64,000 nt of DNA from Gadus chalcogrammus (GCF_026213295.1 NC_079412.1:10096211-10160210); one strand, 5' to 3'. Positions 40,363 through 64,000 are shown, numbered from the stretch's first letter. Translations and numbers: made by a program. The notes: generated by a model from the sequence alone, not told the origin.

Positions 40363-40847
40363 CTACTCCAAACCAAATCCTGCTATATAAAGTCCATCTG
40401 TCTCTACACTGCCCTCATATATTCACATCTGATTTGATCACAAAGGGGTACAGGATAGGTGAATGGTTTGAGGTTTTCTAAACACCCACACCCCCCTCCC
40501 ATACCCCTCCCATCCCCCCAACTGGGACAGGACCAGCCTCCCATCCACCGTCTCAACCGAACCTCAAGCCATTCAGTCCTTTTTTTTTTCTTTTTCGATA
40601 ATGCAATCCTGAAAGCACTTTGCCTTGTTATTCCTTTGTGTGAACATGTGAATGATAATTTGTTACAAAAATGTTAAATATGTATAAGATCATTCACTGT
40701 TTTGGAAAAACCTGCATCTGTCTTTCTGACGTTAAAAGAAAACAAAAGAGAACTTAGTGACATTAAACCTGAATCTATTTTATAAAATGTTTGCTGCAGC
40801 CAATTGGTCTTGTCATTCAGTATTGTGGCTTAGGGTTGTTTGTGTTC

Positions 40848-40853
40848 AATAAA
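40848..40853 (+). terminator. ankrd52: Distal poly(A) signal AATAAA, likely ankrd52 3' end
   Basis: Canonical hexamer followed by GTGCTATTG and a T-rich run (about 40878-40895). It is the last good signal before the rnf41 promoter. Confidence 0.45.
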
Positions 40854-41450
40854 GTGCTATTGCTAAATATTTAATTGGTCTTGTTTTTCTTTCCACTGAA
40901 ACTTGGCCAACAATGACTGTTATTGGTCTGATGCGAGCTCTTATTAATATCGGGGTATCCACCAAATAGATATTGGATGCCCCAGAGGCCGACAAAGAAG
41001 GACAAAGTTGATTACATTGCCTCTTTGTCGATCCCAGTATCAGATTCAAATCTACTGCATTCATGGAAAACATAATCCAGTCAGTCATGTAGTACTGTTT
41101 TAGGCAATTAGGGTGAATTGAATCACCTTATGTCAATATATGCATTGTCCTATGCATTCATTGCATACAACTCCACTGCTTAGTCAATTTGTATCTATAA
41201 TAAATCAATAATTAAATAGTTAATTCATCATTGCATGGATCATGCATTAATGATTTGGAAACAATAGGGTAGGCTATAGACTTATAAAAAAAAGCTTTAA
41301 GAAACTATTCCATACTGAATTATATTTTTAATAATATGTTATATATGGATATCATATAAAGCTAATCACTTTTTCGATTATAAAACATTACATTTAGTTG
41401 TATATGATATGCAAAAAGGACTGATGCGATAATCAGGTTTATTTCGTGAT

Positions 41451-41629
41451 ACGTCATTATATTGCCCAATGAGAAGCTTTTGATTTACCCGTTACGACGC
41501 CCGCGCACGTCTGCGTAGCGTCGGATTTGACGTAGAGTGCTCCCTGGGACGTGGCTAGCAAGCTAGTTGTACTCAAGACGTCGGCAAATAGATGAAATTG
41601 AGAATACAATCATTTTACTGCATGGTCAG
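41451..41629 (+). promoter_or_regulatory. rnf41: rnf41 promoter and probable non-coding first exon
   Basis: ACGTCA (inverted CRE half) at 41451-41456, CCAAT at 41466-41470 and TGACGTAG at 41528-41535 lie in a CpG-rich patch. A strong donor (TCAG/GTAAGT) follows at 41629/41630. The coding exon 42601 is preceded by an acceptor at 42573-42574, leaving 26 nt of 5' UTR there, so a non-coding first exon ending at 41629 is the simplest model. Confidence 0.6.
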
Positions 41630-41721
41630 GTAAGTTTAACTAACAGTTTAATATATTACATTGAACTTGCTCCAAAAGCGGCAGAATAGCTTGGTAATAT
41701 GCCCAGAGAGCGTCCTGTCTG

Positions 41722-41810
41722 GTTAGCGTAGGGAGCCAAGCAGCTAGCTAGCTAATGTTGCCCACATTTAGGATAGGGCTAACGATAGCCAATGGAAGCT
41801 ATAGCTATAA
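41722..41810. promoter_or_regulatory. GTTAGC / GCTAGCTAGC / GCTAAC cluster, rnf41 intron 1
   Basis: GTTAGC at 41722-41727, a CTAGCTAGCTAA run at about 41743-41754, GCTAAC at 41779-41784, then ATAGCC and AGCTATAGCTAT. It starts about 90 bp after the first donor. Confidence 0.45.
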
Positions 41811-42600
41811 CAGTCAATGTATTAAAGTATTCTTATGCTGACTCCCATTCAAAACATATGTGGCTATTATGTATAATGTCTTATGTCAAGCTATTGAGGA
41901 TGGTTGTAGCATGCAGGTCGGTCGCTTGTGGAGGTAGGACAATGTGTTGGGAGCAGACAGTGATGCTCCCAGTGAATATAGGTCAGCCACCACTCAGCTG
42001 GGAAAACAAGGAGCTCTCCTTCTATGTTACCGCAGTTGTCAGGATTTTATGTGCATAACATTTTCAGTCTTATCGTTTTCAGCGGAGGACATTGTTCGAA
42101 GACTTCTGCAGTCAGAAGGTTAACGAACGGTGTTTGCCGCTATTAAGTTATTCTCTTCAGTCGTTTCCATGATGGATATATTGTTGTATACACCGCAGTG
42201 AATATTAATTAGTTGGGCAGATGGGTATATTTTAGACAATGCTTGGGCTCATTGTTGAGTAAGCTTAAATGCATATGGGCTACATCTAAAGTCATCAACG
42301 CAACCTAGTTCGTGGGTTGTTTCGCCTGGTCGGTGTTTGCAGAACTTGTACTGTAATTTGAATGCTTAAGTACGTCTATAAGGGTTTAATTTATTTGTAT
42401 CTGTCTAACAAAATAGAATCCACGTGTGATCTGTCAGCAGCTGATCAACAACTGAATGGAAGAACCCATAGCTTACTGTGAGTGAAAAACATTTCACCCA
42501 GCATTCTGTACAAAATCTAATATCTTAATTTTAATGGCGAGGTTAACTTTTGAACATTATTCCACCCTTCTCAGGAGATTGTGGGCCCCGGTAATGTACC

Positions 42601-44374
42601 ATGGGGTATGACGTCGTCAGGTTCCAAGGGGAGGTGGATGAAGACCTGCTGTGCCCCATATGCAGTGGAGTACTGGAGGAACCAGTGCAGGCATGTCACT
42701 CCAAAAGTGCACCCGGTCTTCATGGAGCTCTATTTCTGTTTTTCGGTTGCTTGACCGTATCTCTATTTCCACACAGGCCCCGCACTGTGAGCACGCCTTC
42801 TGCAATGCCTGCATCACGCAGTGGTTCGCCCAGCAGCAGATCTGCCCGGTGGACCGCACGGTGGTGACGCTGGCCCACCTGAGGCCAGTCCCCCGCATCA
42901 TGCGCAACATGCTGTCCAAGCTGCAGATCAGCTGTGACAACGCAGGCTTCGGGTGCGTCGCCACGCTGCGCCTGGACCAGCTCCAATCCCATCTCAAGGA
43001 CTGCGAGCACAACCCCAAGAGGCCGGTCAACTGTGTGGAGGGCTGCGGGTGAGTAACGTTCAGAGCGACAGCAAGCTGGCCGTGGCGGTGCCGTCTCGAC
43101 AAAAAGGAAGGCCACTCGTATAATTAATGTGACGCGAAGAGAAGATTTGAATTCGAACATCAAACCTGAGATCAACACAGATACAGTCCTACGGTTGCAA
43201 TATAGTAGTCACCTCTTAAACTGTGTGTTTTGAAACCATAAAATGAAGTGACTATTTTTTCTACTCTTGGTATTTTCGTCTCTCTCCCCCGGTGACAGGC
43301 TGGAGATGCCCAAGGATGAGATGTCGAATCACAACTGCATCAAACACCTGCGTAGTGTGGTGCAACAGCAGGCAACCAAGATCTCTGATTTGGAGAAAAA
43401 TGTTGCAGAACATAAGCATCAGTTGGGGGAACAAGTAAGAATTTGTTTTCTCTCTGAGTATCTCATATCTCTAGAGCTATTTTTAATTTAAAAAGCATTC
43501 TCAAATGACAAGTCGAAGAATGGAATTAAATTAGTCACGGCTAAGTGACTCCATAGACTTGAGATAATACAGCCACTGATGATATTCTCTCCCTCGTTCA
43601 GAAGAGGGACATCCAGCTGCTCAAAGCCTACATGCGGGCCATTCGCAGTGCTAATCCCACCCTGCAGAACCTTGAAGAGAGCATTGAATACAATGAGATA
43701 CTGGAGTGAGTCCCATTTACTTGTTCTGGTCTGCTGCCTCTACCGCTTCCTGTTTCCTGCTGAGATCACGACTCAAAGCCTTCCTGCCTAACTTGCGTTT
43801 TCTAGTTTTTTCTGACAAAAGCTTTCTTGCGGCCAAAAAAATATCTACCAAGGAATCAGCTTAGAATACTATAACAAATTATAAAAAAAATATGTGCACG
43901 TAATGTATAAAACAAGTTGTATTCGTCATAACGTCCCGTTTGACACTGCGATGGGTTTGAGGTTGTGGTCCCACGGCCCCCCTGATGACCTTCTCCTTCC
44001 TCATACGTTCCCCCACCAGGTGGGTGAACTCCATGCAGCCCGCCAGAGTGACCCGCTGGGGCGGCATGATCTCCACCCCGGACGCCGTGCTGCAGGCGGT
44101 CATCAAGCGCTCCCTCATTGACAGCGGCTGCCCGCTGTCCATCGTCAACGACCTGATCGAGAACGCCCACGAGCGCAACTGGCCGCAGGGCCTGGCCACG
44201 CTGGAGACGCGGCAGATGAACCGCCGCTACTACGAGAACTACGTGGCCAAGCGCATCCCGGGGAAGCAGGCGGTGGTGGTGATGGCGTGCGAGAACCAGC
44301 ACATGGGGGAGGACATGATCCTGGAACCCGGCCTGGTCATGATCTTTGCGCACGGCGTCGAGGAGATTTTATAA
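42601..44374 (+). CDS. rnf41: E3 ubiquitin-protein ligase NRDP1 (RNF41)
   Basis: Five coding exons, 42601-42690, 42777-43048, 43299-43434, 43602-43705 and 44020-44374, give 318 aa (human 317; the fish protein adds a final Leu after VEEI). NRDP1 ubiquitinates ErbB3, BRUCE, parkin and other substrates and is regulated by USP8. The RING (residues 18-56) has ligands Cys18, Cys21, Cys34, His36, Cys39, Cys42, Cys53 and Asp56. The SIAH/TRAF-like zinc region with CEHNPKRPV follows, then a coiled coil (LRSVVQQQATKISDLEKN, about residues 130-160) and the C-terminal substrate/USP8-binding domain (RVTRWGGMISTPDAVLQAV, ETRQMNRRYYENYVAKR). The start has an ideal context (ACCATGG). The first coding intron begins GC rather than GT (42691), the only non-canonical donor I noted among the six genes. 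Confidence 0.98.
42691..42776 (+). other. rnf41: GC-AG intron splitting the RING domain of rnf41
   Basis: Exon 1 must end at GTGCAG (Val-Gln30) and exon 2 must start GCCCCGCAC (Ala-Pro-His), as the RING sequence EEPVQAPHCEH demands. The intron then starts GCATGT. The nearby GT (42695) would break the frame and run into a stop. The intron is 86 bp and ends in ACACAG. Confidence 0.85.
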
Positions 44375-45260
44375 CCTGCCGGCGGCGGCGGAGACCAGAG
44401 ACAAGCGGGAGGGGGGGGGGCTTTGGGTCGGGGGGGCCGGGGCGAGGCAGCGATGGCAGTGGTGGCACCGCTTCAACAAACCAGGCTGTATTTTTATGTT
44501 TCACTTTAAACGACTGTGGTGGGACGAGAGGTTGTACATCTACAAAGTCGATGAACCTATGCCTTAAAATAAGGAAATACACCATATGAACCTGGCGAAG
44601 GACAGCTGAACCTGACTGATGATATCTAAGAGAACGGGAGAGATTTAAATGTTTACAAGGGTCATAACTTGATACATAGTGCTTTAACACATTGATTGTT
44701 CTGCTTCTGCCACATCCCAATATATGAAAAGGCTTCTCTGTACTCCCCACGTATCGCCAATTGTATAAATGGTTGTAAATAGACATAGTATATTGAATTA
44801 TACAAATAGTATCCTCTTATTCTTCTTACTGTAATTGGACTGATTATTTTTTTGTTTTATTTGATGTTGATAAAAAAAATGGTCTGCGTGTGTGACTGTG
44901 GAAGGTTTACTTCTTCTTGCTAACTTTCTGCTTATTTTTTGTGTATATTTTACGAGACCTTGTGCTTCACATTGTTGTGCCATTTATTTTATTTATTGTG
45001 TTGCCTTTTACATGAACATGCTTGAAAATATGATCATATCATCTATGTAAATTTGCCTTCAGTACATTTAAACTTCTTTGCAAATTTGTTCTTCCATCCT
45101 TGGTTGTATATATTTAGTATGTTGTGTCACAGTGAAACGCTGAAACAGTTATTGTTTTGAAATGCAACATTGTGTATTACATTTTATTCCAACAATCAGC
45201 ATTTGCATGCGAGGTGATCATGTTGTTGATTACTAAAATAAAAGCTTTTTCGGCAGTCTT
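44375..45260 (+). other. rnf41: rnf41 3' UTR
   Basis: Intron-free AT-rich sequence after the stop, starting with a G-rich stretch (44410-44450). It ends at AATAAA 45237-45242. A TGTATATA word at 45104-45111 matches the Pumilio consensus UGUANAUA. Confidence 0.6.
45237..45242 (+). terminator. rnf41: Poly(A) signal AATAAA, rnf41 3' end
   Basis: Canonical hexamer about 860 bp after the stop, with T-rich sequence within about 10 bp and again near 45301. Confidence 0.6.
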
Positions 45261-45764
45261 CACACATAAATACCTTCTGATGGCTCATGTTGATAACGGC
45301 TTTTTTTTAATCAACAACGTGGGACTTGCAAAGGTATGTGTAGGCATGCTCGTAATGGCCTTCGTTGGAAACCGTGCTTAAGTACTCCATTATAATGCCC
45401 TTTGGGGAGAGAAGATGGATGTGTTGAGATGGCGAGACTTGCAGTATGATTTTCTTCCCTCTTCTGAAATGGGTTTTCAAATGAGAAAGTAATAAAATAT
45501 TTAACCCTATTCCCAAGAAATATATATAAATACTTTGTCCTAAGTGAGTGAATTATTAGAAGTGATAATCTTATTCCCGCCACACCATGTCGCCACTGGT
45601 CCATGTTTGAGCTATTTCTAAATTCCAAATCCCTCCACATGCAATATAGATACATGGCCAGACTTAATTCCCTTTTAAATAATAAATCAGAGATTTGAGA
45701 TTGTTTAAAAGCAAGCACTAAAATAATGGCACCACGTCTACCCTTTCAGTTGATATGCATCTGT

Positions 45765-45900
<136 letters not shown>

Positions 45901-46179
45901 GCCGGTCCACAGAGCTCGTCAGACGGGTTGTCCATTGTGGGGTGTAAACCCTATTGTGGACTGCGGAATGTGACATCATGCGCCCTGGTGCCAAGTGGCA
46001 TACCTGGTTTTGTCCTTGGTTCTCATTGTGTGGTTTGTGCAGTGTGCAGTGATGCTGCAGTCTCGCTTTATTACTGTCCGAGCAATTTATGACACAAATA
46101 ACAAGGGGGACTCAATCTCAGGTGTCAATACAATGTCAATAAAACAAATAGCTTACAAAAACAAATCTGGTTAAGTTGT

Positions 46180-46375
46180 CAATTCAATTTAATTTAATAT
46201 ATTATTTAGTGTATAGCCCATAACCAGCTGTACAGTCTCAAAGGGCTCAACATTATGACACCCCCCTGACCCTAGCCCCGAAGAGGAACAGAGAAAACTC
46301 CCTTAATAAGCACAGAATAAATCTTGAGAAGGAACGCCGTGTGGGGGATCCCTCCTTCCAGGGTTTTTCAGGAGT
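46180..46375. repeat. Interspersed fish repeat (degenerate)
   Basis: Starts with TTTAATTTAATATATTATTTAG, followed by a short-range block CTCAAAGGGCTC, GAAAACTCCCTTAATA, ATCTTGAGAAGGAAC and GGGGATCCCTCCTTCCAGGG. This series recurs widely in fish genomes as I remember it (AAAACTCCCT...CTTGAGAAGGAACC...GGGGATCCC). No coding frame. Family name not assigned. Confidence 0.5.
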
Positions 46376-46469
46376 GTAATGGATGCCATAATTGACCTAT
46401 AAACAGGCAAAACATTTTAAATCGGTGAAGGGGTGCCGGCCGCTCTATTTGATACGCAGCTTGGGTCGG

Positions 46470-46699
46470 CTGCACTAAAGCAGAGAGACGCGTCGGGCGT
46501 GCCGCGTGGGAGTCGCTCGAGTGCCCCACTCACACTTGCTCACTCGCGCTCTCCGAGTCAGACTCGGTCGGCGGCGGAGACGAGAAGTTCACCGAGAATC
46601 TTCTCCTTCATTCGTGACTAGGAACCGCCTGGACCGCCTAGACTGCTACTAACTACAACAAAAAACCCAGAGAGGAACACGAAGTGGCTGGACTGAAAG
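46470..46699 (+). other. dgka: CpG-rich candidate promoter and non-coding first exon of dgka
   Basis: A compact CpG-rich patch (GCGTCGGGCG, GGCGGCGGAG) in otherwise AT-rich sequence ends in a donor CTGAAAG/GTAGAT at 46699/46700. The dgka start-codon exon has an acceptor CGCAG at about 51933, so a remote 5' UTR exon is required. This patch is the best candidate, giving a first intron of about 5.2 kb. A second possible start lies by the TATATAA at 48993-48999. Confidence 0.4.
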
Positions 46700-46889
46700 G
46701 TAGATGTTTATATTGCCAATGCTTTCTCCGAGATAACGCTGTGCTTTAACGCAGGGTGGTTTATTATTAAAGTTAAAGAGAGCACTCAACACGATAAGTC
46801 AGCCGCACTCAAACTTTGGCACATCCTCAGTATGGGGGAGTAGCCTGGTGTGGTCTTCCTGCTCGATAAGCGAAGGATTTATTGTGTCT

Positions 46890-47165
46890 ACTCTTAACTG
46901 GCCTAAATTTGTACACCGCTTTTCTAACCAGTGGGCACTCACAGCGCTGTACAATATTTCCTAACATTCACCCATTCGTGGACACATTCACTCACCGAAG
47001 GCGAGGTCAACCATGCAAGGAGACAGCTAGCTCGTCAGAGGCAGTCAGGGTGAGGTGCCTTGCTCAGGGAAACCTCGACACTTAGGAGGAGCCGGGGATC
47101 GAACTAGCAACCTTCCGGTTACCATTCAACCCGCTCTACCTCCTGAGACACATGCCGCTGACTTG
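46890..47165 (-). mobile_element. tRNA-derived SINE (minus orientation)
   Basis: Read on the minus strand from about 47165, the element begins with an A-box-like CTCAGGAGGTAGAGCGG. It continues with a B-box-like AGTTCGATCCCCGG (plus strand about 47094-47107), a body with CTGAGCAAGGCACCTCACC, and a 3' part with ACAGCGCTGTGAGTG and AAAAGCGGTGTACAAA. A and B boxes at tRNA spacing, followed by a non-tRNA body, define a SINE. I recognise the same body and AAAAGCGC tail as a very common fish repeat but give no family name. Confidence 0.75.
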
Positions 47166-49740
47166 TACGCCTGCATTGATAAGGTAGGATTATTCATAAT
47201 AACTAGTCATCAAAGCAGAGCGACCCTCCTGCTCTGTGTGCTTCATCATGTCACGCAGTAACCTGGGCCATGTTTATTTCTGAATGCCAAGTCTCTGCGT
47301 TCTTGAATTACATCTGAGAACTCATCACTCAGCTCCTGCTATTTAGGGCTGGTGTGGAATTCAAACTACAGTGTGGATTTTGGGTTTAAGGGATCCTGCT
47401 TTGGTTGTTAACTAGAATAAAGCGATAATTACTGTCAGGTAAAATTTGGAATGTCATGACAAATTGAGATGCAGTAATGAGCATGAGTAATAATGTGTTT
47501 ATTGTTGGAATGAAATGAATACAAATGTAGTACTACAGGTTTCATTTGATTTTTGTTTTGTGAAAAAAAAAAGGGAGCATCGTTGGTGATCGACTCTTTC
47601 TGAGCTGTCAAACTGAGGACTTCCCCTCATCCATATATTGACAATGGAGGGTAGAGCTTTATTTTATTTTCTTACACGTGTCACACCATAAGTTTTCAAT
47701 ATCTATTCCAATTTATTCCTTTTGTTTACTTGTATAAGTAAACCAACAAATACATGCCATGAAATCTAGTGAATCAAACCTGCATTTAGCTCTGCTGGAA
47801 GAAAACACACACGGACAAACACGCACACAAACACACACCCAGCGGTATTCTGTAGCAGCACAAGAGCTTCAAGCAGCAAAATCAATAAAGTAGTGAGGTC
47901 ATTCTGCCCATGTAACTGTTTACATCAGAAATAGAGGGATCGTGACAAATATAAATGAACCCATTGGATGCTTCATACCCTGCATCCCGCTGTGCAGTCA
48001 AGCAAGCTGTAGTAAATTACCAGCCTTTATTATTCTTTAACAAATGTTAAATTAGCTTTTATTATTGACCATGACACATTTGTTCCTTTAGCAGGCCTGC
48101 TCTCTCCTGGGATCTGGTGGATTATATTGATAATCTATACATGTAATGTAAACCAATTGGTATTGATTGAGGCCGATCTCACAAGAGCAACTTGCTTGTC
48201 AAATGACTCAGTAACCCCACGTCTTGGGGTAGGTTTGAGGTTTTGTGATGAACACTGCAAGGATTTCTCCACTGCCTCCACAAAAACATCTAGCCGTTAC
48301 ATAAGCCATGCCCCAGTCAGACCCGCAGATGAGCCATGCTCCTTTTGAAGCCAAGTGGCAATGAACGCTTCGCCCACATTCTACTGCAGAAAACACTGTG
48401 ATTCATACTTTAGTGACGATCCTTTAGTGCTCACGGTGCACACGTCTTTCCAACACTTCCCTCACTCTTAGTAGGGCTTCTTAGAAATCATGCATGCTGC
48501 TCATAATTTCAACATGTAAACCCGCCCTGCAGGAATATATGTTGCAACAGCAGGGGGGCAAGCAGCAGCCACAGCAAGCTTCTGCCCTTTTGAGCGAAAT
48601 TTAATCTTTTAAGAGGTTGTTTTTTTGGTTCCGCCCAGAGGGAGAGTGAAGGCTGGTGCTTGAGTTCCTGTATCGGCCCTGGAAGTGACCTTTTGAGCAA
48701 ACATGCCATTTATAGTAAGGCAGTATTCCCTTGTTCAGGCACTGAGTCACAGTAGCATCTGCATGCCTGATGCACTCTCAGTGTCAGAGCGTCCCCCACC
48801 TCCCGTTTCAGAGGCAGCAAAAGTGTCTGACAGCGTGGGAGGAACAAGAGAAGTCAGGGAGGACCCCCCCCCCCCCCCCCCACACCAGCACCAGCACCTC
48901 CCACTACCTGAGGCGGTTAGTCACCCGTGTCGAGGTTCAGACAGTAGCTGATGAAGGGACCTGTTTTCCATGGAAACCACGCAGAGCCGAACCTTATATA
49001 ACACACAGGCCGCCACACTTTGAGAGGGAAAGCGAGAGAGACAGTGTGTCATTCTTCTTTGCCGTTATAGTTTTTCGTGTTTTTTCTTTTTTAGATATAG
49101 CCTCTTAACTTTTTCCAGCGCAGTCTCCACGAGCGCTCGGTTCAAAGGAGAACACTAAGCCGTGTTTTCCGAGCACAAAGCGAAGGGGTTCAAAGGCTCA
49201 GTCCCACCGGTGTTATAAAACGGCAGATTTCCTTGACACAAGGTGTGGGCGTTACGACAGCTTGTACAAACACCGGCCTACTCGCAAAAAAGGTCATCCC
49301 TATACCTTTAGGCTGACGCTGCATAGGAAGAGTGTTTGTGTAGAATGACCCCTGAGAAAGATTGGATATGGGAAATCACTAGACCTAGCTCTTGGAAAGA
49401 AAACCACCAAGCATTTGGCAATTCATTTAGCTTGTCTTCCCTTTCCACTGGTTTAATCTATTTAGAAGGCTGCATGTATTTCTGTAATTATATTATAGCA
49501 ATACTTTTATTTTTATACAGGCCCGCCTCAGATTCACAAGCCCAATAATTATAATCCTTGATGTTTACTTATAGCCGAGACGATCCGATTGTTCTTCCGA
49601 ATCAACCATTGCCTCCGTGATGCAGTTACTGGATTCAGTTACAATCTCGGTCCCAATTTAATTTAAAACATTAATGGGTTCTCCATTCAAAGAGACAATG
49701 GCAACACTATATTGTACAGTATGGACACAAACCCACACTC
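47166..49740. other. Non-coding, part of presumed dgka intron 1
   Basis: No gene recognised. It holds a C-run at 48866-48882 and a TATATAA word at 48993-48999 followed by a purine-rich stretch that could be an alternative promoter. Only chance open frames. Confidence 0.5.
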
Positions 49741-49743
49741 ACT

Positions 49744-49745
<2 letters not shown>

Positions 49746-49839
<94 letters not shown>
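49746..49839. repeat. (AC)n microsatellite
   Basis: About 47 uninterrupted AC units in the presumed first intron of dgka. Confidence 0.97.
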
Positions 49840-49840
<1 letters not shown>

Positions 49841-51933
49841 CATCCAAACAGGGCCTTCCGTATCGGAGCTCTGCAGCGTAATCTCAGTGAGGACCAGAAG
49901 CAGGTGGTCATCCACTGTGTATGTAGGTTAACAACGCACACACCTTCCACGGTCCGATTGACCAAATCTCTCCCAAGCTATAGGGCCCTGACTTGGTTTA
50001 TTTGAGCTGCTGAAAGTTTGAATCCCGCAGAGCTGCCCCTGTGACTGTTCCACAGTGCTGACACAAGCGTGAGGTGTTCTCTCTGAATTAGATTCCCCGT
50101 TCTGTAGTGATCCGACGCTGCTCCCTCATTGTTGGAGGTGATCTCCACTCTCCACGTCAATGTGTTGTGAGTGTAAATAATTATCCAATCAGGAAGAGAG
50201 GAATTCGATTATGAGCTATCTTCTCGTATGGGGCGGTAATGACGGTTTTCCGTTGGTGATGAGGACACTGACATGTTGGAGCACATCACTGTTAAACGAA
50301 AGGAACATTTTTGAAGATGTACGTGTAACTGATTTCATCCACCTGAACATGTTCATGCTAGTATTGGTGAACACACAGAATATTTTAGAATATCTAAAGT
50401 ATTGAGAGGGGTGCTGGGGGAGAGTGCCCTTTGACTTCACAGTAAAAGCGTTACTTAGGGGTTTTGTGCTCCGCTCTGAGTGGCTTCACAGCCGGAGCTG
50501 CTTGGCAACACCGGGACGGGGCTTTGGCAGACGCTAAGTGGGGACAGCACGACCTTTTCAGAGCTCAATACAGTGAAAGCTTTCCTCCAATGGAGAGGCT
50601 TGGTGGCCATTCACATATGTGTGTGAAGAGATATATACTGCTGCCTTTCATTCTTTTTGTATAATACATGTTTTACTTGGTACTGTTGTTACATGTCCTG
50701 CCAGAGAAAGTCCATTGAGATTGTACAGTTTAATCTGTGTTTCAGGCAAATATGTGTATATAATTAAAATGTTTGATACAGATTGATGTCAAGTTCAACA
50801 CAATCCCTCTCCCTCTCCTATCTGAAGCCCTCATACATTACTTGCCAAATGTAAAACATTTTCGACATTAGATGTTTCATTTTCATGTTGCTTTTAGGAA
50901 CAAATCCTCATTAAGATTTCTTTGTAGAAATGACAAATGATGTCGTACAAATGGGTTATGGCTAAAGGCCAAAGTACAATGGAAAACATTTAGATTCTGA
51001 GGGATCCCCGGTGACCAAGAATTCTGTCTGCAGCCTGACATCGTTCTTAATAGACTCAGACCCACTTTATAGCAAGAGGCCGAGACGGGTTGGAATTAGA
51101 GGGTACAGTGCTACTGAAATCACTTTATATATATATTTATATATATGTGTGTGTGGGGGGGGGGGGGGTTGTGTGGGGGTGTGTGTGGGGGGGGCTGGTG
51201 TGTCATCACATATATATTATGTGCGGACACCTGGTGTTAACACCTGCCACGCAATTAATGTTTTTACTGTTGTTATTATTATCAATAATTAATGCATCCA
51301 TTATATGTGATTTGGACGCCAGGAAACCAAGCATTGCATTACCGGCAACAGTTCCTAGTCTATCACTCAAAGGACCCATGCATCAATTGAAGCAGCTTTT
51401 GTCTTATTTAGTTCTCAAACTATTTAAATGAGCTTCGTTGAGAGTGTCTTATTTCACTGTCAATCCAGTCACTGCTTATACTGGCATGCTAAATATTAGA
51501 CATTTTATATGGTTAATTTAATTATGAAAATCCCACTAAAAGCCGATCCCTGCACTGGTTTATTGCTTGCTCACTCAGCGTTGCAAACCTTGAGCCGCGG
51601 TCCGAGGTTGTTGTTGTGTGTCTCTTGCCTTACCATTAGGTGAACTACATTAGTAGCATCACATTAGGGCGAGAGCGGATGTAATCTGCAAGGATGTTGT
51701 CTGCGTTCGCTCTCAGCCCCGGCTTGATGCGGCAGCAGTCTACTTTACTGCTGCTGCTACGCCCCCCCCCCCCCCCCCCCCCTGCATCCTCCCTCCTCCC
51801 CCCGCCCCTCCCGCTCCCCACCATGCCCACTCTTTCCCTCCATCTCTCTCGCTCTAGATTTCAATCATCTGAAGCCATCTCTTGCTCAGTGGGTCCTCTC
51901 TCTCGTCTCGTCCTCCTCCTCCAGCGTTCGCAG
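49840..51933. other. Non-coding, end of presumed dgka intron 1
   Basis: G-rich low-complexity patch at 51143-51196 and a C-run at 51763-51782, then a long pyrimidine-rich tract that leads to the acceptor CGCAG at about 51933. No gene seen. Confidence 0.5.
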
Positions 51934-51959
51934 GCTGAGGAGAAGAGCAGCCAGGCCCC

Positions 51960-63962
<12,003 letters not shown>

Positions 63963-64000
63963 GTACCCGAGCCGGGTCACCGGGCGTCGGACCGGGACCC

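Larger units (their letters stand above)
30519..40875 (+). other. ankrd52: Gene-free 10.3 kb: probable very long ankrd52 3' UTR
   Basis: From the ankrd52 stop to a canonical AATAAA at 40848-40853 I see no splice-linked coding frames and no other gene. The stretch is T-rich on the plus strand, with many A/T homopolymers, (TTTTCG)n at about 31816-31846 and a TATG/TA microsatellite at 34968-35168. Human ANKRD52 also has a long 3' UTR. Intermediate AATAAA sites (for example about 33547 and 37458) could give shorter forms. Independent transcripts inside it cannot be excluded. Confidence 0.5.

Noticed and set aside
42695..42700. GT donor near rnf41 exon 1 (GTCACT)
   Set aside because: Using it would put the next exon out of frame and run into a stop within a few codons, losing the RING ligands.

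Overview
The window is nuclear DNA from a ray-finned (teleost) fish. Genes are split into many short exons with GT-AG introns and have no operon structure. Encoded proteins align residue for residue with vertebrate families. Introns are compact and crowded with very long (TG)n/(AC)n microsatellites. Fish-type repeats are present: a tRNA-derived SINE, the 3' end of a LINE, and a foldback element. The heavy dinucleotide load is reminiscent of cod-like fishes, but the species cannot be fixed from sequence alone.

Layout, left to right: (1) 1-1367 (+), the last six exons of a DPP6/DPP10-type inactive dipeptidyl peptidase; (2) 1368-4130, its 3' UTR and a decayed LINE tail; (3) 4357-11110 (+), citrate synthase (cs), 11 coding exons, 468 aa; (4) 15096-16556 (-), coq10 (coq10a-like), 5 exons, 249 aa, convergent with cs; (5) 19090-30518 (+), ankrd52, 28 exons, 1077 aa; (6) 30519-40853, about 10 kb with no coding gene, most simply a very long ankrd52 3' UTR; (7) 42601-44374 (+), rnf41/nrdp1, 5 coding exons, 318 aa, with a probable non-coding first exon ending at 41629; (8) 45243-51933, a repeat-rich interval with a CpG-rich candidate first exon of the next gene; (9) 51960-63962 (+), diacylglycerol kinase alpha (dgka), 20 coding exons, running off the right edge before the end of its accessory domain.

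The genes do not form one pathway. cs and coq10 both serve mitochondria (citrate formation; coenzyme Q delivery to the respiratory chain). ankrd52 is a regulatory subunit of protein phosphatase 6, rnf41 is a RING E3 ligase for ErbB3 and other receptors, and dgka turns diacylglycerol into phosphatidic acid. The block cs-coq10a-ankrd52-rnf41 matches the conserved order I recall around human 12q13, without the SLC39A5 and NABP2 genes that lie between ANKRD52 and RNF41 in human.

I found no CRISPR array, prokaryotic defence system or plainly new multi-gene system. The most interesting signals are smaller. They are clusters of GCTAGC/GTTAGC/GCTAAC words beside four of the promoters, a GC-AG intron splitting the RING domain of rnf41, an alanine at the serine-nucleophile site of the DPP-like gene, several strong hairpins, and minisatellites filling introns.
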